Assembly: GCA_002731775.1 (NCBI GenBank)
Contig: PCCP01000048.1
Span: 21,538-73,727, forward strand
Direction of reading: 5' to 3'
DNA from: Gammaproteobacteria bacterium
GTDB taxonomy: Bacteria; Pseudomonadota; Gammaproteobacteria; Pseudomonadales; Pseudohongiellaceae
DNA length: 52,190 bases
The notes below the pieces were generated by a model. It was not told where the DNA came from, did not search any database, and was given only the letters and a program-made list of their open reading frames with translations. Shown in pieces: positions 27,204-35,999 of the stretch. Position 1 is the stretch's first letter, and every line of letters starts with the position of its first letter. Made by a program: the position numbers and the translations under genes.

Positions 27204-28253
27204 TTAATTATTCAATAACTCGTAGATACGGCGTATCGCCCGCGGATCGACTCCCACTGTTCTGACCATCGAGTGGCTGGTCATATCGAGCTGCTGCGCA
27301 GCCTCCTCGGCACTCACACCGCGCCGATGCAGCATAGAAGCCTTGTCCCATAAATCGCGCAGGTAGGCCTGAAATTTGTCGATCGGCTCCCGCGTCCGCA
27401 TCACCGGGCCATGACCCGGCAACCAGGTATCGAATTCCAGGGTTTTCAGTGCTTCCAGGGCGGCCGGCCACTCATCAACGTGACCATCGCCCATATAGGC
27501 GAGTCCCGGCAACATCATGTCCCCGGTGAAGACCAAACTCTCCTGTGGTAAATAGATCACCACGTCACCGCCGGTGTGGGCCCGACCCAGATGCAGTAGT
27601 TGAATTTCCCGACTGCCGGCGGCGACCACCTGAAACAGGGTCATCTTGGTTTCCAGGGTAATATTGGGCGGCATTGGCTGAACTTCGCTGAGCGCGTCCA
27701 GGTAATTACGTTGCACCCGCAGGCGTTCTGATAGTGTGGCTTTGCGTTCCGCATCAGATTCCGCTGCCACCTGCCTCTCCAGGTTTGCTATGGCCGCCGG
27801 TACCGGATCGGAAAAACTCTTGAAGGTGTTTTCAGTCAACACATTACCGATGTCGCCATTGAGTTTCGTCCGGGTAAATTCATGACCGATGATTTCGATG
27901 CCGGCAGGAAATGCCTGATTGCCATGGGCATGATCGAAATGGTAGTGGCTGTTTACCAGATAGCGAACCGGTTTGTCGGTAATCACCTTAAGCGAGTCCA
28001 GTAGTGCTTTGGCGGCAGCAGGAGTGACATGGGAATCGACTACCAGGGTGTCAAATTCGCCCACCAGTACCAAGGCGTTACTCATGGTATAAACAGACCC
28101 GGTGCCGGTGGCGAACCAGACGCCATCGGCTACCTCGACGAATCGATGGGTATCGGATTCGACCACCCTATCTTGCGCCAGCGCATGCACCGGCATCAGC
28201 AACAAGTAAAGCAGGCTATAAAATATAGAAAAACGGGCTATTCTGGTTTTCAT
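27204..28253 (-). CDS. Exported metallo-beta-lactamase-fold hydrolase
   Basis: 349 residues from ATG 28253, with AGGAGAG 10-11 nt upstream and a signal peptide (FSIFYSLLYLLLMPVHALA). Zinc motif H103-Y-H105-F-D107-H108, then GRAHTGGD and LPGHGPV as the later metal ligands. Family members include quinoprotein-associated and other periplasmic MBL hydrolases; true carbapenemase activity is not implied. The long frame to 28337 adds 28 non-signal residues and was rejected. It converges with the serine hydrolase across the palindrome. Confidence 0.88.
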   Translation of the reverse strand: MKTRIARFSIFYSLLYLLLMPVHALAQDRVVESDTHRFVEVADGVWFATGTGSVYTMSNALVLVGEFDTLVVDSHVTPAAAKALLDSLKVITDKPVRYLVNSHYHFDHAHGNQAFPAGIEIIGHEFTRTKLNGDIGNVLTENTFKSFSDPVPAAIANLERQVAAESDAERKATLSERLRVQRNYLDALSEVQPMPPNITLETKMTLFQVVAAGSREIQLLHLGRAHTGGDVVIYLPQESLVFTGDMMLPGLAYMGDGHVDEWPAALEALKTLEFDTWLPGHGPVMRTREPIDKFQAYLRDLWDKASMLHRRGVSAEEAAQQLDMTSHSMVRTVGVDPRAIRRIYELLNN

Positions 28254-28577
28254 CTGATCTGGCTCTCCTGATCTGATTGACAAGTTACCCTCTGGCAACT
28301 CGATTTGCGTATTAAACTTGTTATGCCCCCACCGCATCTACCTGGCAGCCTGTGAACTCGCCGCGATCTGGCGCCGTAGGGAAATCAAAATCTTCAGTAG
28401 GCTACTCTCGGCATTGATCGTCTAAATCAACATGAAGACGAATTGCTATTGGGCCACACGGAAAAGGCACCTTAGCCTACCGCCGAAAAACTGTAAAGGA
28501 AGTCGTGGTTAGCAATCAAAAAATGGTTAGAACCACTAATTCACCGTCAAACAAATAAATGTATATTATTGATTTTA
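28254..28577. other. AT-rich divergent intergenic region
   Basis: No gene found. AT content rises toward 28500-28620. A small dyad TGGTT-ag-AACCA lies near 28523. It should carry the promoter of the leftward MBL gene, but I see no convincing hexamers for it. Confidence 0.35.
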
Positions 28578-28619
28578 TTGACTTAAACAGATTGGCAAGA
28601 TTATTGCTTAAAGCAATAA
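28578..28619 (+). promoter_or_regulatory. Promoter overlapped by a 19-bp palindrome
   Basis: TTGACT (28578-28583), 17-18 nt, then TTATTG/TATTGC at the -10 position. The perfect palindrome TTATTGCTT-A-AAGCAATAA (28601-28619) covers the -10 and start region, the usual place for a repressor operator. The gene starts 66 bp downstream. Confidence 0.5.
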
Positions 28620-28685
28620 CAAAGCAAATTAGCCTGAATCTTTCCCAGACAAAGACAGGCAGTAAAGATAATAGAGGATGAAATA

Positions 28686-29360
28686 ATGCGAGCTTTTAAC
28701 TACAAGATCCGATTAAGTACTGCGACGCTGTTAGCCATGGTGTTGGGCAGCTATCTCTACTCGGCTTCCGCGGATGCAGCCGAGATGCGAGACATCTCCA
28801 GGATAAACCGCAGTATCCACGTGTCTGCCGGGGAGTGGGTTGGCGATATCTCTTCGGTAAATGGTGGTATAGATATGGCCAAGGGTGCCAATGCCCAGGA
28901 ATTGAGTACCGTCAATGGCGGTATCGATCTGGATGACAACGTCACTATCGAGCAGGCAGAAACCGTCAATGGTGGCATCCGGATCGGTGAGAATGTCACC
29001 GTGACTGGATCTCTGGAAACTGTAAACGGCGGTATTCGCACCAGTGCGGGTACGGCTGTAGCAAATCGAGTGCGAACGGTAAACGGCAAGATTCAACTAC
29101 GAAACACCACAGTTGGAAAAAACGTAGCGACATCGAACGGTGATATCAGTCTCCGCGATGGCAGCATCGTTAACGGCGATTTACTGGTAGCAAATAGACG
29201 CAGCAACTGGTGGAGCCGCCTTTGGAGTTCCCACCGCCGGCACCTGGACATTACCATCGACGCAAGCTCAGCGGTGCGAGGCGATATTCACCTCTACCGC
29301 GAAGTCGACCTGCATATAGATGACGCCGCGGAAGTCGGTGAGATCATTCGCCACTACTAA
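28686..29360 (+). CDS. Exported VNGG-repeat protein (DUF4097/bactofilin-like beta solenoid)
   Basis: 224 residues: signal peptide, then at least five repeats of 18-19 residues, each centred on T/S-VNG-G/K-I (residues 57-63, 75-81, 93-99, 112-118, 131-137), and two decayed units (149-155, 161-167). This periodicity suits a right-handed beta solenoid of the kind seen in DUF4097 adhesins and bactofilins. A basic/aromatic insertion (RRSNWWSRLWSSHRR) and a short beta-rich end follow. Likely periplasmic or surface structural protein; role unknown. Possible operator upstream. Confidence 0.75.
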   Translation: MRAFNYKIRLSTATLLAMVLGSYLYSASADAAEMRDISRINRSIHVSAGEWVGDISSVNGGIDMAKGANAQELSTVNGGIDLDDNVTIEQAETVNGGIRIGENVTVTGSLETVNGGIRTSAGTAVANRVRTVNGKIQLRNTTVGKNVATSNGDISLRDGSIVNGDLLVANRRSNWWSRLWSSHRRHLDITIDASSAVRGDIHLYREVDLHIDDAAEVGEIIRHY

Positions 29361-29374
29361 GCCCTGGCAAAAGG

Positions 29375-29959
29375 CTAGATGTCCTTGCGCTCGTAATGCC
29401 CCATCAGCATCCCCGTGGCCAGGACATGACCCTCGATCGCTTCCAGTAACTGGGCCTTGTTAAGCCCTGCCGCCAAGCCTAGCTCCGCATCCAGGGCATA
29501 GACGCGGAAATGATAGGCGTGTAATTTCCCATCGACTGGCGGCCTTGGACCAAAATAGCCGGACTGGCGTATACCATTGAGGCCATTGATCATGCCATCC
29601 AGGCCCGCCACACCAGACACTTCGGCATCTCGAGCCATACCCTCGGGCAGGGAAGCCCCGACCGGTATATTGTAGGCGACCCAGTGTACGAAAGGCTGTG
29701 GCATGGGTGCGATGGGATCGTCACAAATCAGGGCGACCTGAACCGTTCCTGCCGGCAAATCTGACCAACTCAGGTCTATAGACGCGTTATCTCCGTAAGC
29801 CGTGTTGCGCTCCGGTACGGTACCGTGGTGCTCAAATGCGCCACTGGTCACGGTTACGGTTTCCGGCGCATCCGCAGCCATCACCGGTGCCGACATCAGG
29901 ACCACACACAATCCCGCAAACAGCCAATTCATGGAATATTTATTATCGCTTTTAGTCAC
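29375..29959 (-). CDS. YbhB/YbcL-family (PEBP, Raf-kinase-inhibitor-like) exported protein
   Basis: 194 residues from GTG 29959, which has GAGGAG six nt upstream; a signal peptide follows (LFAGLCVVLMSAPVMAAD). PEBP features: DLSWSDLPAGTVQVALICDDPIAP (in part), FVHWVAYNIP, YFGPRPPVDGKLHAYHFRVYAL. Bacterial members are of unknown function. It follows the acyl-CoA ligase by 48 bp in the same direction. The longer frame to 30007 lacks a ribosome-binding site. Confidence 0.85.
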   Translation of the reverse strand: MTKSDNKYSMNWLFAGLCVVLMSAPVMAADAPETVTVTSGAFEHHGTVPERNTAYGDNASIDLSWSDLPAGTVQVALICDDPIAPMPQPFVHWVAYNIPVGASLPEGMARDAEVSGVAGLDGMINGLNGIRQSGYFGPRPPVDGKLHAYHFRVYALDAELGLAAGLNKAQLLEAIEGHVLATGMLMGHYERKDI

Positions 29960-30007
29960 TACATTCTCCTCATTACAAATACGTGGTGATTGCCGGCCGA
30001 ATAGCAT

Positions 30008-31657
30008 CTATCCGGCCTTAGCGACGAGATTAACTTTTTCAGCTTTTTCTCGTAGCAGAAATTTCTGCACTTTCCCGGTCGAGGTCTTCTCGATAGGACC
30101 GAAGCAGACTTTCTTGGGAATCTTGAATCCTGCCAATTCTTCGCGGCAATAGCTAATCACTTCGGCAGCCGTCATTTCCTGCCCCGCTTTAAGGCAGACG
30201 AAGGCACAGGGAACTTCACCCCATTTTTCGTCGGCACTGGCAACCACCGCCGCCTCGAGAATCTTGGGGTGTTTGAATAATACAGACTCCAGCTCTAGCG
30301 AGGAAATATTTTCACCGCCGGAGATGATGATGTCTTTCGATCGATCCTTGATCTGAGTATAGCCGTCTGCATGCCACACCGCCAAGTCGCCGGAATGAAA
30401 CCAGCCGCCGGCGAAGGACTCCTCGGTCGTCTTCGGGTTCTTCAGATAGCCTTTCATCACCAGATTACCACGCATGAATATTTCCCCCATGGTTTTCCCG
30501 TCCTGCGGAACTGGCTCCAGTGTTTCCGGATCTGCTACCATCAATTCGTCCTGCAAAGGCGCACGAACACCCTGCCTGGCCACCATTTCGGCGCGATCAT
30601 CGACACTGAGTTCGGCCCACTCGTCCTTCGGTACACACACTACGCAGGGGCCATAGGTCTCGGTAAGGCCATAGACATGGGTCACGTTGAAGCCCATATT
30701 TTCCATTCCGGCGAGCACTGCAGCCGGTGGCGCCGCACCTGCAGTCATGACATTAACTTGCTGCTCGATACCCTGCTTCATCTGATTTTCGGCATTCAGC
30801 AGTGTATTAAGCACCACCGGCGCACCACAGAAGTGAGAAACATTGTGCGCCTTGATGGCGTCGAAGATTGCCTGATCCCGCACGTGGCGCAGGCACACAC
30901 TTGTTCCCGTCACGGCAGCGAGACTCCATGGAAAACACCAGCCATTGCAATGGAACATGGGCAGGGTCCACAGATAAACAGGATGCGCCGTCATGTTCCA
31001 GCATAACACGTTTGATATGGCGTTTAGATAAGCTCCACGATGATGAAAAACCACTCCTTTGGGATCGCCGGTGGTGCCCGAAGTGTAGTTGAGAGAAATC
31101 GCCTGCCACTCATCTTCGATCTGGAAGCAGCTATAGTCATCGTCGCCACTACTGATGAACTCATCGTAATTTTTGTCGCCCAACAGCTCGCCGCCTTCGA
31201 AATAAGGATCGTCGATGTCGATAACCAACGGCTTGTTGTCGACTAATTCCAGTACTTTTTTAACCGTGTCACTGTACTCTCTATCCGTGAACAGAACCCT
31301 GGTCTCGGCGTGCTCCAGAATAAAAGCAATCGCCTTGGCGTCAAGCCTGACATTCAGCGCATTGAGCACGGCACCCGTCATCGGCACGCCGAAATGCGCC
31401 TCGAAAGTCTCCGGCGTATTGGCGCCCATGAATGACACCGTATCGCCCTTGCCGATGCCTATTTTTTGCAAGGCTGACGCCAGCAAACAACAGCGCTTGT
31501 AGGTTTGCGCCCAGCTAATTTTTGCATCGCCGTGAATGATGGCGATGCGGTCGGGACAGACCCGGGCACTTCTCTCGATAAAACTCAGGGGCGTTAAATG
31601 GGCGAAGTTAGCTGGATTTTTATCCAAGGATTGCTCGTAAATATTATCAGTACTCAT
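30008..31657 (-). CDS. AMP-forming acyl-CoA ligase
   Basis: 549 residues of the acyl-adenylate superfamily, activating a carboxylate to its CoA thioester. P-loop YTSGTTGDPKGV (about 191-202), GLTETYGP, WFHSGDLAVWH, hinge KDIIISGGENISSLELE, and the catalytic lysine in EKTSTGKVQKFLL. It resembles medium-chain/AlkK-like ligases and the plant AAE group more than acetyl-CoA synthetase. The chain length of the substrate cannot be read. It starts about 100 bp after the end of the GNAT fusion gene. Confidence 0.9.
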   Translation of the reverse strand: MSTDNIYEQSLDKNPANFAHLTPLSFIERSARVCPDRIAIIHGDAKISWAQTYKRCCLLASALQKIGIGKGDTVSFMGANTPETFEAHFGVPMTGAVLNALNVRLDAKAIAFILEHAETRVLFTDREYSDTVKKVLELVDNKPLVIDIDDPYFEGGELLGDKNYDEFISSGDDDYSCFQIEDEWQAISLNYTSGTTGDPKGVVFHHRGAYLNAISNVLCWNMTAHPVYLWTLPMFHCNGWCFPWSLAAVTGTSVCLRHVRDQAIFDAIKAHNVSHFCGAPVVLNTLLNAENQMKQGIEQQVNVMTAGAAPPAAVLAGMENMGFNVTHVYGLTETYGPCVVCVPKDEWAELSVDDRAEMVARQGVRAPLQDELMVADPETLEPVPQDGKTMGEIFMRGNLVMKGYLKNPKTTEESFAGGWFHSGDLAVWHADGYTQIKDRSKDIIISGGENISSLELESVLFKHPKILEAAVVASADEKWGEVPCAFVCLKAGQEMTAAEVISYCREELAGFKIPKKVCFGPIEKTSTGKVQKFLLREKAEKVNLVAKAG

Positions 31658-31754
31658 ATCTCACTCTAATGTTTGATGCCTGTGCTCAACACAGTTTAGC
31701 CGAATTATCCTGACTCACTGCCGGCATAACAAATCTCAAGCACAGGCAGCGGGC

Positions 31755-33518
31755 TTACATGAAATCCATGTCTCCGGCAGTAAGCCACCAGCGACCATAC
31801 AGTGAAGCTGCGCCAGGACCGGGATTCCAGCTGTTACAGGGTATCTCAATACCCAATTCATTCACAATCGCGCCGTCTAACATGACCCTGGACAGGCAGC
31901 CTCGGGTGATCCACATCTTCAGCCCCTGGGTCTGGGAAGACTCACCAAGCTCCCGATTTAGCGTGCAAATTGCCGGCGACACGGAGTCCAGCGGACAGAT
32001 GAGGTCCATTATCAGAGTGTAGCTATCCTTGTTCTTGAGGATCGCAATAGCCAGGGGCTGGTGGGAAATCGAGTCCCGGATCAGTACACAGCGATACTGT
32101 TTGCGCCTGGCAAATGGATGTTCGAAGTACCGATAGCGGATGTAGTCACAGTTCCTGACACCGATGATGTTGTCCTCGAAGTCGGCTCGCATCGCCCGCC
32201 AGAGGCTATCCAGTTGCAAGCGCTGTTTCTCATCTGCCAGATCGAGAGTAGTCACCGTATAGGCAGAATTCTTCATCGGCTCATCACTGCGGGGATACAA
32301 CACTTCAACAAAATCGTCGGTTTTTTCATAGAGCCCTAAGCGAATGGCAATTGTCATCGCCTTCTGGTTTGGAAATCCAAACCCAAGCAGATGCCTGACT
32401 GTGTTACCTATCTCTCGCTCGAGAAAAGTCGCCGCCACTTTAAAGAACAGGCTGTTCTTGCCGTACTGCCCGCGGATTTCAGGCAATACCATCACATCGC
32501 ACACCTGGATCGCCAAGGCGGCGGTACCGAAGTAGCAAATATGCCGTGGCGCGCCGCCATAGTGGGCGACGATAGCGCCATCCCTGGTGGGCCTGGCCAC
32601 CACACATTTTCCATCGCCTTCGATGTATTTCCAGCGCCAGATTTCGGCATCGAAATCGACCCCGAAACTTTTCTGAAACAGATCCGCGATTTCGAGCGGG
32701 TCGAATGAATCTATGTCCGAGTATTCAGCCTCGGCATATTCGCCCTCAGGCATAGCCATCATGGAGAACTGAAACAGCCGGAAGCAGCGCCTGCGACTCT
32801 CAAATTCGGCCACGGCGTTCAGCAGTTCCTGCACACAGGAATCGATGTCCGTATCAATAAGCTGGGGTAGCTCATCGAGATTGTGATGGTGTGCATTCAA
32901 CAGCGCACTGAGTTGACGCGCAGACTCTATTGCGCTGGCAGTAAGATCTGCTTCCTCAAGCAGTTCCATGCCCAGGCGTCGGGACAGCTGCCTCAGAGAA
33001 CTCAGATTTGCTAACTCAGATGGTGCTAACGCCGAATCGTCATCCAGAAATTCGCCGAAGAATAATAGCTTCCCATTCGGATTAAGTAATTGACGAGACT
33101 TGCTGAGCACGGCCAGTTGATCGAGATAGATAATCGAACCCTCGATAACGATGACATCAAAGTTTAATTCGACCTTTAAGTCCAGGATACTGGCAGTCGT
33201 AATCTGTGTAGCTACAGAAATTTCTTCGGCAACTTTGTCCATGCTGCCGCCGACGAGCAGCACAGCCGAATCGGTGTTGACGAGGTGTTGTACCTGCGCA
33301 GCGAGCAGTGATGAAAACCGCTGTCCTGCGCGCTCGATAAGCTCCGCTGGCTCGCCGCTGTCGCAAGCGACAGCTTCGGCCGTGAGGTGCACCCCGAGAT
33401 CCTGCTGGTACAAACCCTTCTGGTATAAACCCAGGCGCAGAAATTCCGGCAGGCTGCACTGTAGCTCCAGCGCCCTGGCGAATACGCTGTGTAATGGCGA
33501 TAAGGATTCAGCTTGCAT
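31755..33518 (-). CDS. Methyltransferase-like / GNAT two-domain protein
   Basis: 587 residues. The N-terminal third resembles a class I SAM methyltransferase core: VLLVGGSMDKVAEEI as motif I position and FDVIVIEGSIIYLDQL as motif IV position, though the glycine loop is atypical, so it may be inactive. The C-terminal half looks like a GNAT acetyltransferase domain: FQKSFGVDFDAEIWRWKYIE, AHYGGAPRHI, VMVLPEIRGQYGKNSLFFKV, LLGFGFPNQKAMTIAIRLGLY. Substrate unknown. It follows the SDR gene by 104 bp; the trio with the ligase may share a pathway (inference). Confidence 0.65.
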   Translation of the reverse strand: MQAESLSPLHSVFARALELQCSLPEFLRLGLYQKGLYQQDLGVHLTAEAVACDSGEPAELIERAGQRFSSLLAAQVQHLVNTDSAVLLVGGSMDKVAEEISVATQITTASILDLKVELNFDVIVIEGSIIYLDQLAVLSKSRQLLNPNGKLLFFGEFLDDDSALAPSELANLSSLRQLSRRLGMELLEEADLTASAIESARQLSALLNAHHHNLDELPQLIDTDIDSCVQELLNAVAEFESRRRCFRLFQFSMMAMPEGEYAEAEYSDIDSFDPLEIADLFQKSFGVDFDAEIWRWKYIEGDGKCVVARPTRDGAIVAHYGGAPRHICYFGTAALAIQVCDVMVLPEIRGQYGKNSLFFKVAATFLEREIGNTVRHLLGFGFPNQKAMTIAIRLGLYEKTDDFVEVLYPRSDEPMKNSAYTVTTLDLADEKQRLQLDSLWRAMRADFEDNIIGVRNCDYIRYRYFEHPFARRKQYRCVLIRDSISHQPLAIAILKNKDSYTLIMDLICPLDSVSPAICTLNRELGESSQTQGLKMWITRGCLSRVMLDGAIVNELGIEIPCNSWNPGPGAASLYGRWWLTAGDMDFM

Positions 33519-33622
33519 CGCACGACCCAGGCTTGCGACCAGAATTCCGGGAGTCTGCCAGGTAATGCCTGACTGGATGCCTGCTGCTTAATCGATTCAA
33601 GCCTATCGAGTCCTGGCTGCGC

Positions 33623-34414
33623 TCAACGTCGCGTCAATGGCGTCATATTCAGGTGTTGACCCCCATCCACGATCAGGGTTTCCCCGGTAACCACTTGCGG
33701 CCCGGAGATGAAAACAAGGATGGCATCGGCGACCGTTGCTGGCGTCGCGGTTAGCTTTAGAACGGCGGCCTTGCGATTGTTTTGCAGCAGGGCCTCATAC
33801 TTTTCGTCGCCCAAACCCTGGCGCAGCCATTTGCCTTCGATAAAGCCCGGACAAACTGCGTTCACCCTGATTTTTGGTCCCAGTGCTCGCGCCAGCGCAA
33901 GTGTCATTGTAATCATGGCGCCCTTGGAGGCGGCATAAGCGATGGAGCTTCCGATGCCGGTAATCCCGGCGGTCGAGGCCACATTTACCACCGTCCCACC
34001 GTCTTCGGCCGCTTTCATGTGCGCGCTGACGGCACGCGTCATCTGATAACAACCAATCACATTGACGCCATAGATGCGCTGGAAATCCTCGGCGTTGAGC
34101 CCATCCAGATTGCTGTGTTCGACAAATTTCGTGGTGCCGGCATTGTTAACCAGGATGTCGACGCGGCCCCATTTTTCCATTGCCGCAGCCACCATGGCCC
34201 CACAATCTTTATCCTCGGCGACATTGGCACCAAAAATCAGGGCTTGCACCCCCATCTCTTCACAGTCCGCCGCTACCTGGCGGGCACCATCGGCGTTTGA
34301 GTTGTAGTTGATGACCACGTTGCAGCCCAGTGATGACAATAGCCTGGCGGTGGCAGCGCCAACGCCGCTGCTGGAACCGGTGATAATTGCTACCCTGTCA
34401 GTTAAATCCTTCAC
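33623..34414 (-). CDS. Short-chain dehydrogenase/reductase (SDR)
   Basis: 263 residues, classical SDR: cofactor motif TGSSSGVGAA (12-21), NNAG (90-93), catalytic S147, Y160 and K164 (YAASK). The N at position 36-40 region (NYNSNAD) hints at NADP preference. C-terminal VTGETLIVDGGQHLN is typical of the FabG-like group. The substrate is not readable. First of a leftward set with the GNAT fusion and the acyl-CoA ligase. Confidence 0.9.
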   Translation of the reverse strand: MKDLTDRVAIITGSSSGVGAATARLLSSLGCNVVINYNSNADGARQVAADCEEMGVQALIFGANVAEDKDCGAMVAAAMEKWGRVDILVNNAGTTKFVEHSNLDGLNAEDFQRIYGVNVIGCYQMTRAVSAHMKAAEDGGTVVNVASTAGITGIGSSIAYAASKGAMITMTLALARALGPKIRVNAVCPGFIEGKWLRQGLGDEKYEALLQNNRKAAVLKLTATPATVADAILVFISGPQVVTGETLIVDGGQHLNMTPLTRR

Positions 34415-34507
34415 GCTGTTCTAATCCCCATAACTATTATTGGATGCCGCCGAAGCTGGGCTGCCGGGGATACCCTAGCATAAATTCATCCGGAATCCTG
34501 TAGTGAG

Positions 34508-34523
34508 ATCAGGCCGGCCTGAT
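34508..34523. repeat. 16-bp perfect palindrome upstream of the SDR gene
   Basis: ATCAGGCCGGCCTGAT, about 95 bp upstream of the SDR start, in the 403-bp divergent region between the SDR and the RND genes. Candidate operator. Between it and 34600 I see only a small dyad CGAC-ttta-GTCG at 34580-34591. Confidence 0.35.
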
Positions 34524-34600
34524 GCACCGCCCCAGTGTCGGAATTTCATCTCAAAGAGGCTGTTTCCCAGCAAAAGCTACGACTTTAGTCGAAACAATAG

Positions 34601-34661
34601 GTTACAATGCGTAACACTTTTGTAGGCCGTAATTAGCTAGAACTACATAAGTCACTATAAA
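34601..34661 (+). promoter_or_regulatory. Candidate promoter and operator of the RND pump genes
   Basis: Dyad GTTAC-aatgc-GTAAC at 34601-34615 sits just upstream of TTAGCT (34633-34638), 17 nt, TATAAA (34656-34661). Efflux genes are often controlled by a local repressor, but no regulator gene is adjacent. The -35 matches poorly. Confidence 0.35.
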
Positions 34662-34724
34662 ACTCGAAGGTTCGGGTTTTTCTAACAACAGGGATGAGAC
34701 ACTCAAACATACTGGATAATTCGA

Positions 34725-34797
34725 GCCCTCGGGTATTGGTGTGAGCACATGCGCGCCATCGGCACGGGGAATTGCTGCGTACAGCGTGCCTGAGGGC
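34725..34797 (+). other. Structured 5' leader of the RND adaptor mRNA
   Basis: Nested stems: outer GCCCTC (34725-34730) with GAGGGC (34792-34797), inner GGCACG (34761-34766) with CGTGCC (34785-34790). The structure ends 20 bp before the adaptor ATG. Two tiny frames lie within or near it (MRHSNILDNSSPRVLV from 34694; MRAIGTGNCCVQRA from 34749). Could be a cis-regulatory leader; no known riboswitch was recognised. Confidence 0.35.
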
Positions 34798-34817
34798 ACT
34801 TTCGGCAGGTTTAAAAA

Positions 34818-35957
34818 ATGGAGATTGCGGTGAAAAACCAAGAAGTAGTAGCGGCTGTAATTCTGCTGGCAGTCGCAGCGTGGATGTTCATTCCACACAG
34901 CGCTGAGACGCTCAAGCAAGAAAACAATGCACCGGTCAGGGTCGTTGTCGCGATCGAGGAAGGTCAACCCATCTCGGAAAATCCCGATGTATTGACGGTG
35001 CGGGCAGCCACGATTCGTCCTCAAATCTACGTGAAACAGATTCGAGTGCGGGGTCGCACCCAGGCCTTTCGCCACGTTCAGGTACGTATGGAACAAGCAG
35101 GGCGCATTGTCAGCGACCCCATCGCCCGCGGTGCCAGGGTCAAGCAGGGGGATCTACTCTGTGAAATAGCCGTGGATAATCGAGACTCTGACCTACTGCA
35201 GGCGCGCAGTCGCCGTGAACAGGCAACATTCGAATATGACGCCGCCCTGGACTTGCAAGGCAGAGGCTTGCAGTCAGAAGTCGTGGTCGCACAATTGAAG
35301 GCAGCGCTCGCGTCTTCGAGCGCCGCGGTCAGCCGCGCAGAGCTGGCTCTCAAGAACATCAGGCTGCTGGCGCCCTTCGACGGCATTGTCGAAACTCGTA
35401 ACGTGGAAATCGGCGATCTCCTGAATATCGGCGATGTCTGTGCCTCCGTGCTCGATGACAAGCCCATGTTATTGGTTGGACTGGTGCCGGAACAGGACGT
35501 CAGCAGTGTTAGTGTCGGTGCCCGAGTATCGGCAAAACTGCTTGACAGCAATATGATCGCTGGCATCGTCACTTACCTGGCACGGGCAGCCGATGCAGTT
35601 TCCCGCAGTTACCGCATCGAAGTGGAAGTCGATGGAAAGTATACAGACATCAGGGCTGGCACCACGGTTGAACTCATGGTGGATGCCATGGAAATCAGCG
35701 CACATCTAATTCCTTCCTCAGCCCTGACTCTGGATGACGAGGGTGCCATCGGTGTCAAACTGATCGGCGCTGGCAACAGAATCTTGCACCGCAACATTGA
35801 AATTGTCGGTGACAGCGGCAATCAGTTGGACCCCGGAATCTGGGTCACTGGATTAAGTGGTACGGTCAACCTGGTCACACTGGGCCAGGAAATTGTGTTT
35901 CCGGGGCAAGTGGTTGAAGGCAACTTCGACTGGGCCGAGAGCCCTGCGCCAGAATAA
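34818..35957 (+). CDS. RND efflux periplasmic adaptor (HlyD/AcrA family)
   Basis: 379 residues: N-terminal signal/anchor (VVAAVILLAVAAWMFIP), lipoyl halves (VRMEQAGRIVSDPIARGARVK in part; IRLLAPFDGIVETRNVEIGD), a short helical hairpin between them, then a beta barrel and membrane-proximal domain. It should link the RND permease to an outer-membrane channel. ATG 34818 has AGG at 8 nt; GTG 34830, with GGAG at 6 nt, is an equally good start. It ends 42 bp before the permease. The tail after residue 360 is short and acidic. Confidence 0.88.
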   Translation: MEIAVKNQEVVAAVILLAVAAWMFIPHSAETLKQENNAPVRVVVAIEEGQPISENPDVLTVRAATIRPQIYVKQIRVRGRTQAFRHVQVRMEQAGRIVSDPIARGARVKQGDLLCEIAVDNRDSDLLQARSRREQATFEYDAALDLQGRGLQSEVVVAQLKAALASSSAAVSRAELALKNIRLLAPFDGIVETRNVEIGDLLNIGDVCASVLDDKPMLLVGLVPEQDVSSVSVGARVSAKLLDSNMIAGIVTYLARAADAVSRSYRIEVEVDGKYTDIRAGTTVELMVDAMEISAHLIPSSALTLDDEGAIGVKLIGAGNRILHRNIEIVGDSGNQLDPGIWVTGLSGTVNLVTLGQEIVFPGQVVEGNFDWAESPAPE

Positions 35958-35999
35958 CGTCACGACCATCTTCTACCCGGAGCGAGAGCAAGCGTAACC

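Noticed and set aside
34602-35096. 164-codon minus-strand frame across the RND leader
   Set aside because: It overlaps the adaptor N-terminus and leader antisense, and has no family resemblance.
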